Source: DATADF01 sp046263155 (GTDB lineage Bacteria; Actinomycetota; CADDZG01; WHSQ01). From it: DNA of 17,415 nucleotides. Positions 6,446 to 14,709 of this stretch are shown piece by piece. The stretch's first letter is position 1. Every line of letters begins with the position of its first letter. The stretch covers positions 1 to 17,415 of the forward strand of contig JBHELF010000161.1 of the NCBI GenBank assembly GCA_046263155.1. The letters are read 5' to 3'. A model generated the notes under the pieces. The model was not told the DNA's origin. It saw nothing but the letters and a program-made list of their open reading frames with translations, and ran no database searches. Both the position numbers and the translations under genes were made by a program.

Positions 6446-7600
6446 CTACCACCCTTCACCCTCTGCGTAGGCAACTTCGTCCGCGTAGGTGTGCTCGTAG
6501 CCTCCGGAGTGCTCGCGATCCCAGTAGTGATGCGCGGTGTAATAGAAGTTGTCGAGGGGATCGGTGATCCACGGGGTCCGATGTCGATCGCCCCACCCTC
6601 GCAGCGCCGACCACGCGTAACCGTTCACGAGGATGGGGTGGCCGTCGCCGGTCGAACGGATGGCATGCACGGCAGCCTGTGATGCTTTCTCCCAGACCTC
6701 GCGGGCGGATAACTCATTTTTGGGTTTGAGACCGACCGGCTCGGACATGATCGCGTAGGACAGTTCCGAGTGATCCTTGAAGAACGCGCTCAGGCGGCTC
6801 CACACGTCCGCGTAATGTCTGATGGGAACACGCCGTGTGCCGATGGGACGGCGAACTCCCTGCTCGCCGTCCCACAGCCAGTACGCACCGAAGTTGTGCA
6901 TTGAGAGGATCACGTGGAGGCCGGCCGATCGAGCTCGGCTCACTACCGCATTGAGCCGCTCCATCGCCTTTTCGTGGAGCGCACCTCCGAGCGTCCGCTG
7001 CACATGCTCCCAGCGAAACTCGATCTTCACCACGTCGACTCCCCGGCTCGCGATGAAGTCGAACGTCTCCTGGCCGTCGTAGATGTAGCAGGTCCCGTAT
7101 TTTCCCGGCGTTCGGTTCGAGAAGGTGCTGGTCTTCTCCAGGCCGTGTCCCTCGCAGAACGTGCCGGTCGAGACGTTTATGCCGCGTTGATAGGCCGGTT
7201 GCGATAGGTGCGCTTCGAAGATCGCAGCTTGGGAGTTTGCACTGTCGACACCGGCCGGTTCTTGAAGGTCTTCGTAAACCGCGAGGGGATAGTCGCCCCA
7301 CCACTCGCCGGTAGCCCATACAACGGCCGGCAAGTTGGCCGAGTCGGCGACCTCATACCAGGACTGCGCGAGATCGTTCCACTCTGCCGCTTCCCCTCGA
7401 AAGTCGTCGGGCCAACCCGTCTCGCCAACGAACCCCGGCACATCGTTGGCCTGTAGCCAGTCGACGAAAGCCTGAAGCTCAGCGGTGACCTTGCGATGTA
7501 GCGCGTCGTCCGTGTGTGAGGCAGATACGGGCGCCGCAGGGAGGGCGGCAGCAAAGACCAAGCCCAAGAGCAACAGGGCCAATCGTGTCCGAACAAACAT
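6446..7600 (-). CDS. Secreted GH5-type glycoside hydrolase, apparently circularly permuted
   Basis: GGAGGG lies 5 bases before ATG 7600. Residues 1-28 form a signal peptide (LALLLLGLVFAAALPAAPVSA, likely cut after ASA), so the protein is exported. The remaining parts match clan GH-A/GH5 barrels that cleave beta-linked glycans. Their order is changed: GFVGETGWP with the probable nucleophile Glu60 and AVVWATGEWW (normally strands 7-8) come first. Then follow RGINVS, VDVVKIEFRWEHVQ, LHVILSMHNFG, YAIMSEPVG with the probable acid/base Glu287, PILVNGYAWS and FYYTAHHYW, after which the protein ends. The asparagine that normally precedes the acid/base is serine here (Ser286). Length 384 gives one complete barrel. 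The gene lies 16 bases downstream of the serine hydrolase gene in the same operon. The substrate is unknown. Confidence 0.85.
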   Translation of the reverse strand: MFVRTRLALLLLGLVFAAALPAAPVSASHTDDALHRKVTAELQAFVDWLQANDVPGFVGETGWPDDFRGEAAEWNDLAQSWYEVADSANLPAVVWATGEWWGDYPLAVYEDLQEPAGVDSANSQAAIFEAHLSQPAYQRGINVSTGTFCEGHGLEKTSTFSNRTPGKYGTCYIYDGQETFDFIASRGVDVVKIEFRWEHVQRTLGGALHEKAMERLNAVVSRARSAGLHVILSMHNFGAYWLWDGEQGVRRPIGTRRVPIRHYADVWSRLSAFFKDHSELSYAIMSEPVGLKPKNELSAREVWEKASQAAVHAIRSTGDGHPILVNGYAWSALRGWGDRHRTPWITDPLDNFYYTAHHYWDREHSGGYEHTYADEVAYAEGEGW

Positions 7601-7616
7601 TCATGCCCTCCAGCGG

Positions 7617-8993
7617 CTAGCCCACGCGACGCGCGGCCCGCCCCAGCAAATGCATGTATCGAGGGTGCCCCGCCTCGTCCGGCCCATAGAAAACCATCAC
7701 TGCTTTGTCGTCCAGTCCGGGCACCGAGATGAGAAATGAAAGGGGAGACACCGGCTCCAAAGGTTGGTCTCTAACCGGCGGAAACAGCCCGGTGAGTGCT
7801 CCGCCCACGGTGATATCGGCCACGAATCGTCCATCTTCGTGCCGAATCGTGGTCGACACGTTGTGCCGGTCATAGGTTCCCACAAGCACCTCGGCCTCGA
7901 GACGAAGGTCCGGGATCGGGTCTGGAAGAAGAGGCGGCGTGAAACCTCTCTTCTGAAAGATCTTGGTAAATAGATCCTCGTAGAGCCCTTTACCACTGAA
8001 TCCATTGGTAAGCAGAACGACCGCAAACCCATCCTCGGGCACCACTCTTAGAAAGGCGTTTTGGCCGATCGTGCCCCCATCGTGTCCAAGCACCGCGCGG
8101 CTGCCCCAGTCGTAGATGATCCAGCCGAGCCCCCAGGCACGGCCCAGTGAATAACTCTCTTCCAGCTTGATCTGCTCTTGCTGCATCATGGCAACGCTTT
8201 GAGAAGACAGGATCTCGGCGCCATCGCGGGCTCGTCCGGCGTCCAAATGCATTTGTACGAACGCCAAGACGTCTTCGGCCGTACTCGTGATCGCGCCGGC
8301 CGGGTTGCAGGATCGAGGAAAGAACCACGCGGGGGCGCGCACTAGAGGCCCCTCGAGGTTCTGCGGGTCGAACAGGTGTCCGATCGCCACACGATGGAGG
8401 ATCGCTTCTTCCGGCAAGGTCACCGTCTTGGCGAGACCGAGGGGAATCGCCAGTCGCTCCCGCACGGCCAGGTCCCAGGTCAAGCCGGTGACTTCCTCGA
8501 TCAACCTTCCGGCGACGATGAATCCCGCGTTGCAGTAGGAGAACATGTCGCCGGGTCGGGCGACCTGAGGCAGGATCTTGCAGGCGTCGACGTACCGCTT
8601 CAGGCAGTCGTCTCCGCGGCCGGTGTCCTCAAAGAAGTCGCCATCCACACCACTTGTGTGCGTGAGCAAATGACGAACCGTGATGGATGCGCTGGCCTTC
8701 TCGTCTGCGAATCTCAGGTGAGGCATGTAGGTCCGCGCTGGTTGGTCGAGGTCGATGAGTCCCTCATCGACTAGTTGCATGACGAGGGTCGCCGTCCAGA
8801 CCTTTGTGATCGAGCCGATCTGAAAGAGCGTGTCGGGCGTGACGCTTATGCCGGTGTCTCTGTTTGCGACTCCGGTTGCACCGGTTGTGATCCGTTGATT
8901 GTCGAGCACCCCCAGTACCGCACCCGGGACGCGATGTTTCCGCGCCAGTAGATCCAGTTCGTTTTGCAGATCCAGCACGCTTGGTGTGTCCAC
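7617..8993 (-). CDS. Beta-lactamase-fold serine hydrolase (class C / penicillin-binding-protein-like)
   Basis: This 458-residue protein shows the three serine-hydrolase elements: S61-I-T-K64 (nucleophile and general base) in FQIGSITKVWTATL, Y153-C-N155 in MFSYCNAGF, and H304-D-G-G in LGHDGGTIG replacing KTG. LLTHTSGVDGD and NPAGAITSTAEDVLAFVQ are further family marks. Residues after about 345 form a beta-rich C-terminal extension like that of D-aminopeptidases and esterases of this family. Members include DD-peptidases, D-aminopeptidases, esterases and MlrB. No signal peptide is visible, so it is probably cytoplasmic. The start is a GTG, 7 bases after the transporter stop, without a strong ribosome binding site, suggesting translational coupling. 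Its position directly behind the transporter genes suggests it acts on the imported compound; that is inference. Confidence 0.9.
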   Translation of the reverse strand: MDTPSVLDLQNELDLLARKHRVPGAVLGVLDNQRITTGATGVANRDTGISVTPDTLFQIGSITKVWTATLVMQLVDEGLIDLDQPARTYMPHLRFADEKASASITVRHLLTHTSGVDGDFFEDTGRGDDCLKRYVDACKILPQVARPGDMFSYCNAGFIVAGRLIEEVTGLTWDLAVRERLAIPLGLAKTVTLPEEAILHRVAIGHLFDPQNLEGPLVRAPAWFFPRSCNPAGAITSTAEDVLAFVQMHLDAGRARDGAEILSSQSVAMMQQEQIKLEESYSLGRAWGLGWIIYDWGSRAVLGHDGGTIGQNAFLRVVPEDGFAVVLLTNGFSGKGLYEDLFTKIFQKRGFTPPLLPDPIPDLRLEAEVLVGTYDRHNVSTTIRHEDGRFVADITVGGALTGLFPPVRDQPLEPVSPLSFLISVPGLDDKAVMVFYGPDEAGHPRYMHLLGRAARRVG

Positions 8994-9000
8994 AGCTCTG

Positions 9001-11859
9001 CTAGCCGGTCGCGACCGTTGCTTGGGAGCGTTCGATCGCCGTCACGTTGGTACCGAGGTAGGAGTCGACGACGCGGCTGTCCTTGCGAATCTCCTGGGGT
9101 GTCCCCTCCGCGATGATGCGACCAGACTCCATGGCGAGGACGCGATCCGAGAGGCTCATGATCAAGGGGATGTCGTGTTCGATGATCACGAGCGTTGCAT
9201 CTAATTGCTTCTTGACTCGGCGCAGTAGCTCGCCGAGCGCCTCGGTCTCGCGCTGAGCGATCCCAGAGGAAGGTTCGTCCAGAAGGATGAGCTCGGGCTC
9301 CATCGCCAGGATGCACATCAGCTCGGTTATCCGCCGCGTTCCGGTTGACAGCTCTGAGATCTGTTTGCGGCGGAATTCCTCAAGCCCCATGCGCGTGACG
9401 AGTTGCACGGCCCGATCCTGCTTCTGTCTCTCAAGACGACGCGCGCCGACTAAGGAGGCCAGAAGACGAGTCGGCTGGGCCCGTTCCGTCGCAAGCAGCG
9501 CCACGTCAAGCACGGTCATTGTCTCGAAGAGCTCGGCATCCTGAAAGGAACGAATCAGCCCGAGCCGTCCGCGCTCTTCTGGGGAGAAATAGCCGATGGG
9601 CCGACCGTTGAACGTCACCTCGCCCTCGTCGGGCTTGGTGAACCCGCTGATCAGTTCGAAGAGTGTCGTCTTGCCCGCGCCGTTTGGGCCGATCAAGCCC
9701 AAGGTCTCGCCGCGCTTGACCGAAAGCGTCACCGACCTCACTGCGTGCACCCCGCCAAATGACTTGCTCACGCCTTCGACTTCGAGAATCTCTGCCTTCT
9801 GCGTGCCCCGATCTGATCCCGAGCGCACCTCATCCCATTCCATTCGGTCGATTCGGCGTCCGTCTTGGACAACGGCGATCTTCGGGGGGCGACTCCAGTC
9901 GATACGTTCCTCACGGTCTTTGCGGGCGCGGCCCCCGAGAAAGCTTGGCAGCTTGCCCCGGCGGGGCGATGTTCGAAGAGTGTCCGCGCCGGATTCGCGG
10001 CCGGAATCCTCCTGGGCGAGACCGCTCCATTTGGCGAGGCGCGCCACGATTCCATCGCGCACGGGCCTCAATACCTGAGCGATTCCTCCCGGGAAGTACA
10101 CGATGAACAACAGCCAGCCCAGAGAAGTGGCCGCCAGGCCGGCGCTGTCGAGCGGTAAAAAGGCAGGGATGGCGATGATGTAGAGCGCGCCGAGCAAGGG
10201 CCCGGCGAGAATTCCGATTCCGCCGATCACTGCCATGGCAACCACCTTGATGCTTTCGCTCGGAGCGAAGACCTGATAGCCGATGGACGCCAAGCTGTGT
10301 CCGTAAATGGCACCGCCCAGGCCCGCGAGAAACCCGGCTACCCCAAATGCCTGCAGCTTGCGCAGCGTCACCGGCACCGTGAAGGCACGCGCCCCGGCTT
10401 CGTTATCGCGCAATGCGACAAGCGAGCGCCCGAAACCACCTGATCGGACATTTCGATAGAGCCACATCGAGACGACCAGAAAGAACAGAGCAAAGAAGTA
10501 GTAACGCTTGGCCGTATCAAGGACGAGGGATCCAAGGATGGGCCGCCCAGGGTTCTTGCCACCCGCGAGCATCCACGGTTGCTGGAGTAACCAGAGATGA
10601 GTCGCAACGGCGAAGGCCAGGGTGGTGACTGCCAGCATGAACCCTTTGATACGCAAGGCGGGCAGTCCCACCACGGCTGAGACGACGGCAGCTGTAAGTC
10701 CGGCGAAGAACAGGCTGAGAGCGAAATTGCCGGTGCGCGAACTGATCAAGTAGGAGACCGTCGCGCCGAGTCCTGCGAGCGCGAACTGCCCGAAGGACAA
10801 CTGCCCGCTGAGCCCCGTGATGACTCCGACCGAGAGGCCCACGATCGAGAAGGCGGCGATTGAAACAAAGATGATCGCGATCCGATTCGTGAACAAGAAG
10901 GGGATCGCGAGGCCCGCCGCGAGTCCCGCGACCGCCACGAAATGACCAAAGTGACGGACGCTCCAAAGGCCCGCGTAGCGCTCGGGCAAAGGGGGCCAGG
11001 GGTGGACGGCCGACCACGTGCCCTTGTCCTCCTCGCGCCCGCCGCGACGGGTCTGGAATAGAAGAGCACAGACGATGATCACGAATAAGACCATCTCCAC
11101 AAGCCCCGCCGACGTGGAGTTGAGCCCGACCAAGACCTCGATGATTCCCAGCACGATGCCAGCAGCGAAAGCCAGGGGCAGACTGGTCATGCGCGCGACG
11201 ACCGCGCCCAATAGAGCCCGGACGAGCAGCCCGGCGCCGAAGGTTTCAGGCGTGAATAACCCGCGCGCCGGAAGCACAAGAAGGGCTGTGAAAGCGCTGA
11301 CCGCTCCCGCGAGGGCCCATGCGAGTGTTCCCATACGAGAGGCGGATAGCCCTACAAGGCGGGCGGCGTTTGCGTTGGCGGCCGCGGCGCGGATCGCCAG
11401 GCCATACCGGGTGCGGCGGAGAAACAGCGTAAGGCTGATGACTACTAATGGCGTGAGAAACAACATGCCTGAATAGGCAGGCGTGACGCGAAGAAAACCC
11501 ACGTTGAACTGAGGCAGCGCCTGTGGTTGAGGGAAAGCTCCCGCCGCAAGCAGTTCCTGTCCCACGAGGGCGAGGGCGACCAACACGATGAAGCTGCCGG
11601 CTCCGAGCGTCGCGATCACCGTCATCAGCTTCGGGGCGTTCCGCAAGCGACGGACGATGGTTAGCTCGAGCCCGGCGGAAAGAGCTGCTCCTGCTAGTAA
11701 TGCGGCCAGAAAGCCAAGCCAGTAGGGGAAGTGCCAGCGCGCGACGGAGATGGCAAGAATTGCAGCTCCGAAGGCACCCGTTTCGCCGTATGCAAAGTTA
11801 ATCACCTTGCTCGCGCGATAGATGAGCGTCAGCCCGACGCTCAGGATCCCGTAGGTCAT
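9001..11859 (-). CDS. Fused branched-chain-amino-acid-type ABC transporter: LivH-LivM permeases plus LivG ATPase
   Basis: One polypeptide of at least 952 residues holds three subunits that are normally separate. Residues 1-272 are LivH-like (LTLIYRASKVINFAYGETGAF). Residues 303-600 are LivM-like (ITGLSGQLSFGQFALAGLGA; ALRDNEAGARAF; GGIGILAGPLLGALY). A charged cytoplasmic linker of about 85 residues follows. Residues 688-940 are the LivG ATPase: Walker A GPNGAGKTT (724), Q-loop Gln773, signature LSTGTRR, Walker B LILLDEP (857) and H-loop His895. The signature departs from LSGGQ. The ATG at 11859 falls inside the first membrane helix; the true start is probably ATC 11898 behind GGAGGA, adding 13 residues. 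The family imports branched-chain amino acids, amides, urea or aromatic acids. It works with the adjacent LivF-type protein and the divergent binding lipoprotein. Confidence 0.92.
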   Translation of the reverse strand: MTYGILSVGLTLIYRASKVINFAYGETGAFGAAILAISVARWHFPYWLGFLAALLAGAALSAGLELTIVRRLRNAPKLMTVIATLGAGSFIVLVALALVGQELLAAGAFPQPQALPQFNVGFLRVTPAYSGMLFLTPLVVISLTLFLRRTRYGLAIRAAAANANAARLVGLSASRMGTLAWALAGAVSAFTALLVLPARGLFTPETFGAGLLVRALLGAVVARMTSLPLAFAAGIVLGIIEVLVGLNSTSAGLVEMVLFVIIVCALLFQTRRGGREEDKGTWSAVHPWPPLPERYAGLWSVRHFGHFVAVAGLAAGLAIPFLFTNRIAIIFVSIAAFSIVGLSVGVITGLSGQLSFGQFALAGLGATVSYLISSRTGNFALSLFFAGLTAAVVSAVVGLPALRIKGFMLAVTTLAFAVATHLWLLQQPWMLAGGKNPGRPILGSLVLDTAKRYYFFALFFLVVSMWLYRNVRSGGFGRSLVALRDNEAGARAFTVPVTLRKLQAFGVAGFLAGLGGAIYGHSLASIGYQVFAPSESIKVVAMAVIGGIGILAGPLLGALYIIAIPAFLPLDSAGLAATSLGWLLFIVYFPGGIAQVLRPVRDGIVARLAKWSGLAQEDSGRESGADTLRTSPRRGKLPSFLGGRARKDREERIDWSRPPKIAVVQDGRRIDRMEWDEVRSGSDRGTQKAEILEVEGVSKSFGGVHAVRSVTLSVKRGETLGLIGPNGAGKTTLFELISGFTKPDEGEVTFNGRPIGYFSPEERGRLGLIRSFQDAELFETMTVLDVALLATERAQPTRLLASLVGARRLERQKQDRAVQLVTRMGLEEFRRKQISELSTGTRRITELMCILAMEPELILLDEPSSGIAQRETEALGELLRRVKKQLDATLVIIEHDIPLIMSLSDRVLAMESGRIIAEGTPQEIRKDSRVVDSYLGTNVTAIERSQATVATG

Positions 11860-11904
11860 GCCGACGATGGCGCCGAGGACGACTCCCTCGAAGGCGATGT
11901 CGAA

Positions 11905-11910
11905 TCCTCC
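11905..11910 (-). promoter_or_regulatory. Ribosome binding site pointing to an ATC start for the LivHMG fusion
   Basis: On the minus strand GGAGGA is followed by TTCGAC and then ATC (11898-11896), which is ideal spacing. The in-frame codons from there to ATG 11859 complete the first membrane helix (VVLGAIVGMTYGILSVGLTL). No ATG, GTG, TTG or CTG occurs in that stretch, and no ribosome binding site precedes ATG 11859. Confidence 0.5.
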
Positions 11911-11918
11911 GACGCTTA

Positions 11919-14090
11919 TCAGCGTTTCCGTCCTTTTGTCGCGCCCTCAAGGAAAACAGAGCGCAGAAGATCTGGTCGTTTCAACAGATCGCGGGCCTTT
12001 CCGTCGAACCGGATCTCACCCTTCTCCATGAAGTAGGCGTGGCTCACCAACGCGAGCGCAACATTGACGGACTGCTCCACGAGAACCACAGCCGTACCTC
12101 CCGCGTTAATCCGTCGTACCGCATCAAGCAGTTCACCCACGATCTTGGGCGCGAGACCCAGAGATAACTCGTCGATCAGCAACAGGCGCGGTTTGTCGAT
12201 GAAGGCCTTCGCAAGCGACAGCATCTGCTGCTCACCGCCGGAGAGCGTCGACGCGACCTGAGTCCCTCGCTCGGCGAGCCGCGGAAACGCTTCGAAGCAT
12301 TCATCGAGTTTCCCGTTGCCGGGCCGGCTGTAGGCATACATCTTCAGGTTCTCCTCGACCGTTAGCGGAGCGAAGACGGTGTCCGAGCTTGCGATTTGGT
12401 TTATGCCCAGTCGAACCCTGCGCTCCGCATCGATGTAGGTGATATCGGTGCCGTCCAAACGCACGCTCCCCGTGGAGGGCAGACCCAACCCCGAGATCAC
12501 GCGCAGGAGAGTGGACTTGCCGGCACCGTTGGTGCCGAGTAGGGCCACCATCTCGCCCTCTTCAACAGAAAAAGAAACGTCGAACAGCACCTGCAGACGG
12601 CCGTAAGAGAAATCGATGTGACGGCATGCCAGCAGGGGTACCTCCGTGCCCCGTTCGCTCAGAAGTTTGAGCTCTTCTTCCTCGATGATCTCCCCAAGCA
12701 TCCGGTCGATGTCTTGGTTCACCGTCTTGGCTGCGGACAAGAAGATCAGGGCCGCGACGAAACCGGGGATCATGAGAGACGAAATCGCGGCGCTGGCCCC
12801 AAACCGGTCCTCTATGCCACCTAACAGCAACAGCCCAGCGAACCCGCCGGCGAGGAATTGCGAGATCTGAACAATGGCCGTCGCGTGCGGGCGCATTTGA
12901 GGGTGGACAGTCGACACGATCACCGTCAGTAGCGGCGGGTTAATGGCAAGCAGAAGCGCGATACCGGCTGCGAAAAACGCAAACATCAGAGGGAACGATC
13001 GGGCGTGCCCTGCTGCTGCCAGCAGTACGACGCATCCCGTCACGAGGGCAGCAACGAGGCGGGAGACCGCCGCAGGATCTCGGCGAAAGAGGTTTTCTCC
13101 GAAGCGCGCTAAGGCTAGAACGGCGGCGATTGCACCCGGGCCTGTCGCAGCAAAGAACAGGCCGCGTGCGCTCGCGTCCAGGTTCCACCGCTCGTCGAGG
13201 AAGAAGAAGAGATAGGTGTAAAGAGGGGCCAGCAGTGCTCCCAGGCCAACGGCCCCCACTACTACCTTTCGAAAAGTTGGGATCAGAAAGAGCCGGCGGA
13301 TCGTCTCAAAGAAACCGAGTCGGAGTTCTTCATCCGATGTCGTCTCTTCGGCGTCTTCATGCCGCTTGACTTCGGCGCGAACTCGTGCGGTGTCGAATCG
13401 ACCAAACCCTGGGTCTCGAAGCCTGATCGCGAATAGCGCCGCAACGAGCGAGACGATCCCCATAACAACAAAGACGCCTCGCCACGTCAGATGGGCATAG
13501 GTCAGTCCGGCAACGAGAAGGGGGGCGAGGATGAGGCCTGTCCAGTTCAGTGCGCTATAGAAGGAATACGCGCGCACACGCACCTCTGGAGGATAGGAAT
13601 CCGACATAAGCGATGGATGTATCGAGCGCACCGAACCGGTAGAAGCCCCGTCCACGAACATCACGGTCAACAGGCCCCACACGTTCGCGACGAATCCGGT
13701 CAGAACCGTCATCGCCCCCCAGACGATCCCGGTGAGGAAACTAAGGACCCCGCGCCCCCGGCCTTTCTGAACAAAGGCAGCCATAGGTAGCGTCGCGAGG
13801 GCGAGCGCCACCCCCTTGAGGGCCTGGAGCCCGCCAAGGACTTCCTTCTCGATCCCGAGCGCGCGCGAGATTTCGGGACCGATCACGAGTAGTGCGTAGC
13901 TTTGGAACTCATCAACCACAACCAGCAGCCCCAGCGCGATCAATGGGTACCAGCCCACTCCCGCGGATCGCATGGCTTGACGAAGCCGAGGGGTATCTCC
14001 CGTACCGGTGACGCCAACCGCTTCGCGCGCGGCGAGTTTCAGCCTGGCACGAGTCTCCTCGATCTCGGCTAGGCCTTGGTCCGCGCTCAC
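11919..14090 (-). CDS. MFS transporter fused to a LivF-type ABC ATPase
   Basis: This 723-residue protein has two unrelated transport modules in one frame. Residues about 45-460 are an MFS-like membrane domain: many hydrophobic segments, a mid-protein charged loop at 225-262, and the conserved-looking stretch DGASTGSVRSIHPSLMSDSYPPEVRVRAYSF split across helices 4-5. After an acidic linker (EIIEEEELKLLSERG), residues 484-723 are a LivF ATPase: GTNGAGKST (519), LSGGEQQML (616), LLLIDELSLGLAP (636) and VEQSVNVAL, where Gln replaces the H-loop His as usual in LivF. Walker B reads DEL rather than DEP. The GTG start overlaps the upstream lipoprotein stop (GTGA) with AGGGAGA in front. Presumably its ATPase pairs with the LivG domain of the next gene, physically tethering an MFS domain to an ABC importer. 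What the MFS part carries is unknown. Confidence 0.92.
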   Translation of the reverse strand: MSADQGLAEIEETRARLKLAAREAVGVTGTGDTPRLRQAMRSAGVGWYPLIALGLLVVVDEFQSYALLVIGPEISRALGIEKEVLGGLQALKGVALALATLPMAAFVQKGRGRGVLSFLTGIVWGAMTVLTGFVANVWGLLTVMFVDGASTGSVRSIHPSLMSDSYPPEVRVRAYSFYSALNWTGLILAPLLVAGLTYAHLTWRGVFVVMGIVSLVAALFAIRLRDPGFGRFDTARVRAEVKRHEDAEETTSDEELRLGFFETIRRLFLIPTFRKVVVGAVGLGALLAPLYTYLFFFLDERWNLDASARGLFFAATGPGAIAAVLALARFGENLFRRDPAAVSRLVAALVTGCVVLLAAAGHARSFPLMFAFFAAGIALLLAINPPLLTVIVSTVHPQMRPHATAIVQISQFLAGGFAGLLLLGGIEDRFGASAAISSLMIPGFVAALIFLSAAKTVNQDIDRMLGEIIEEEELKLLSERGTEVPLLACRHIDFSYGRLQVLFDVSFSVEEGEMVALLGTNGAGKSTLLRVISGLGLPSTGSVRLDGTDITYIDAERRVRLGINQIASSDTVFAPLTVEENLKMYAYSRPGNGKLDECFEAFPRLAERGTQVASTLSGGEQQMLSLAKAFIDKPRLLLIDELSLGLAPKIVGELLDAVRRINAGGTAVVLVEQSVNVALALVSHAYFMEKGEIRFDGKARDLLKRPDLLRSVFLEGATKGRKR

Positions 14091-14611
14091 GGCGGGGTCT
14101 CCCTCACCACATCGAATTCCACGGAGAACGCGGTTTCTCCGATTCGTTCGCCGCGCCCCGTCACCAACACGATGGTGATCTCGTGACGATCCACCGCCTC
14201 AGGACGCTCGATAGGGCGCGTGTCCGAAAGAGTCTCGATCTGGAATGTCGTATCCGTCGTGTAGAACACCCCGTGCCGCGCGAACCAGTCTCGGTCGGGA
14301 CATTGCGGATCGCGCCTGCACTCGAGATCGCTTTCGGCGAGTGACTCCAGGTCTTCGCCTGGGGGCATCGGAGCTCGATCGACAAATATCGCAAAGAATC
14401 CTCGATCGTCGCTTTCGCCGGGTCCCGGAGGAGCGATCTCAAACTCGCTGACCTCCCAGTCAAGAGTGAGAGGAAGGCGGACCTCCGCGCGATCCTCAGG
14501 GTTCAGGATCGTAAGTCTCGTGTCCTCGACGAAGGCCCCTTGGAGCGTGCACCCCGAGATCGCCAGGCACACGAACACAAACCCGCCGGTTAGCGTGGGC
14601 ACGGAAGACAC
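14087..14611 (-). CDS. Small lipoprotein with an Ig-like beta-sandwich domain, function unknown
   Basis: This 174-residue protein starts at a GTG. The hydrophobic stretch FVFVCLAISGC gives a lipobox (ISG-Cys21), so the mature protein should be lipid-anchored outside the membrane. The rest alternates short beta-type strands (LTILNPEDRAEVRLPLTLDW, GFFAIFVDRAPMPPGE, TTFQIETLSDT, HEITIVLVTGRGERIGETAFSVEFDV). It resembles fibronectin/Ig-like domains that start with a 'NPxDGAxV...LTLxWEV' strand, though I recognise no named family. A CRRDPQC pair could form a disulfide. It is the first gene of the minus-strand operon and overlaps the MFS-LivF gene by 4 bases, so it is probably a partner of that transporter. 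An accessory or docking role is inference. Confidence 0.75.
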   Translation of the reverse strand: MSSVPTLTGGFVFVCLAISGCTLQGAFVEDTRLTILNPEDRAEVRLPLTLDWEVSEFEIAPPGPGESDDRGFFAIFVDRAPMPPGEDLESLAESDLECRRDPQCPDRDWFARHGVFYTTDTTFQIETLSDTRPIERPEAVDRHEITIVLVTGRGERIGETAFSVEFDVVRETPP

Positions 14612-14619
14612 GGGTCCCG

Positions 14620-14648
14620 ACTTTAGACACCTGTGGGGGGCTCGTCAG
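14620..14648 (-). promoter_or_regulatory. Candidate promoter of the minus-strand transporter operon
   Basis: On the minus strand, CTGACG (14648-14643, 4 of 6 to TTGACA), a 17-base spacer and TAAAGT (14625-14620, 4 of 6 to TATAAT) form a plausible housekeeping promoter. The start point would fall about 7 bases on, at or next to the GTG at 14611, again suggesting a leaderless or nearly leaderless message. It is unproven. Confidence 0.45.
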
Positions 14649-14709
14649 GCTGGTATTCGGGCCAACCTTCCAGTCGCATTTGGTCCTCGTGCACAAAATG
14701 GGTAGGGGT

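Noticed and set aside
5570..6682. Long plus-strand open frame (370 codons) opposite the erythromycin esterase-family gene
   Set aside because: It is antisense to a well-recognised family and crosses into the GH5 gene, with no domain and no good ribosome binding site.
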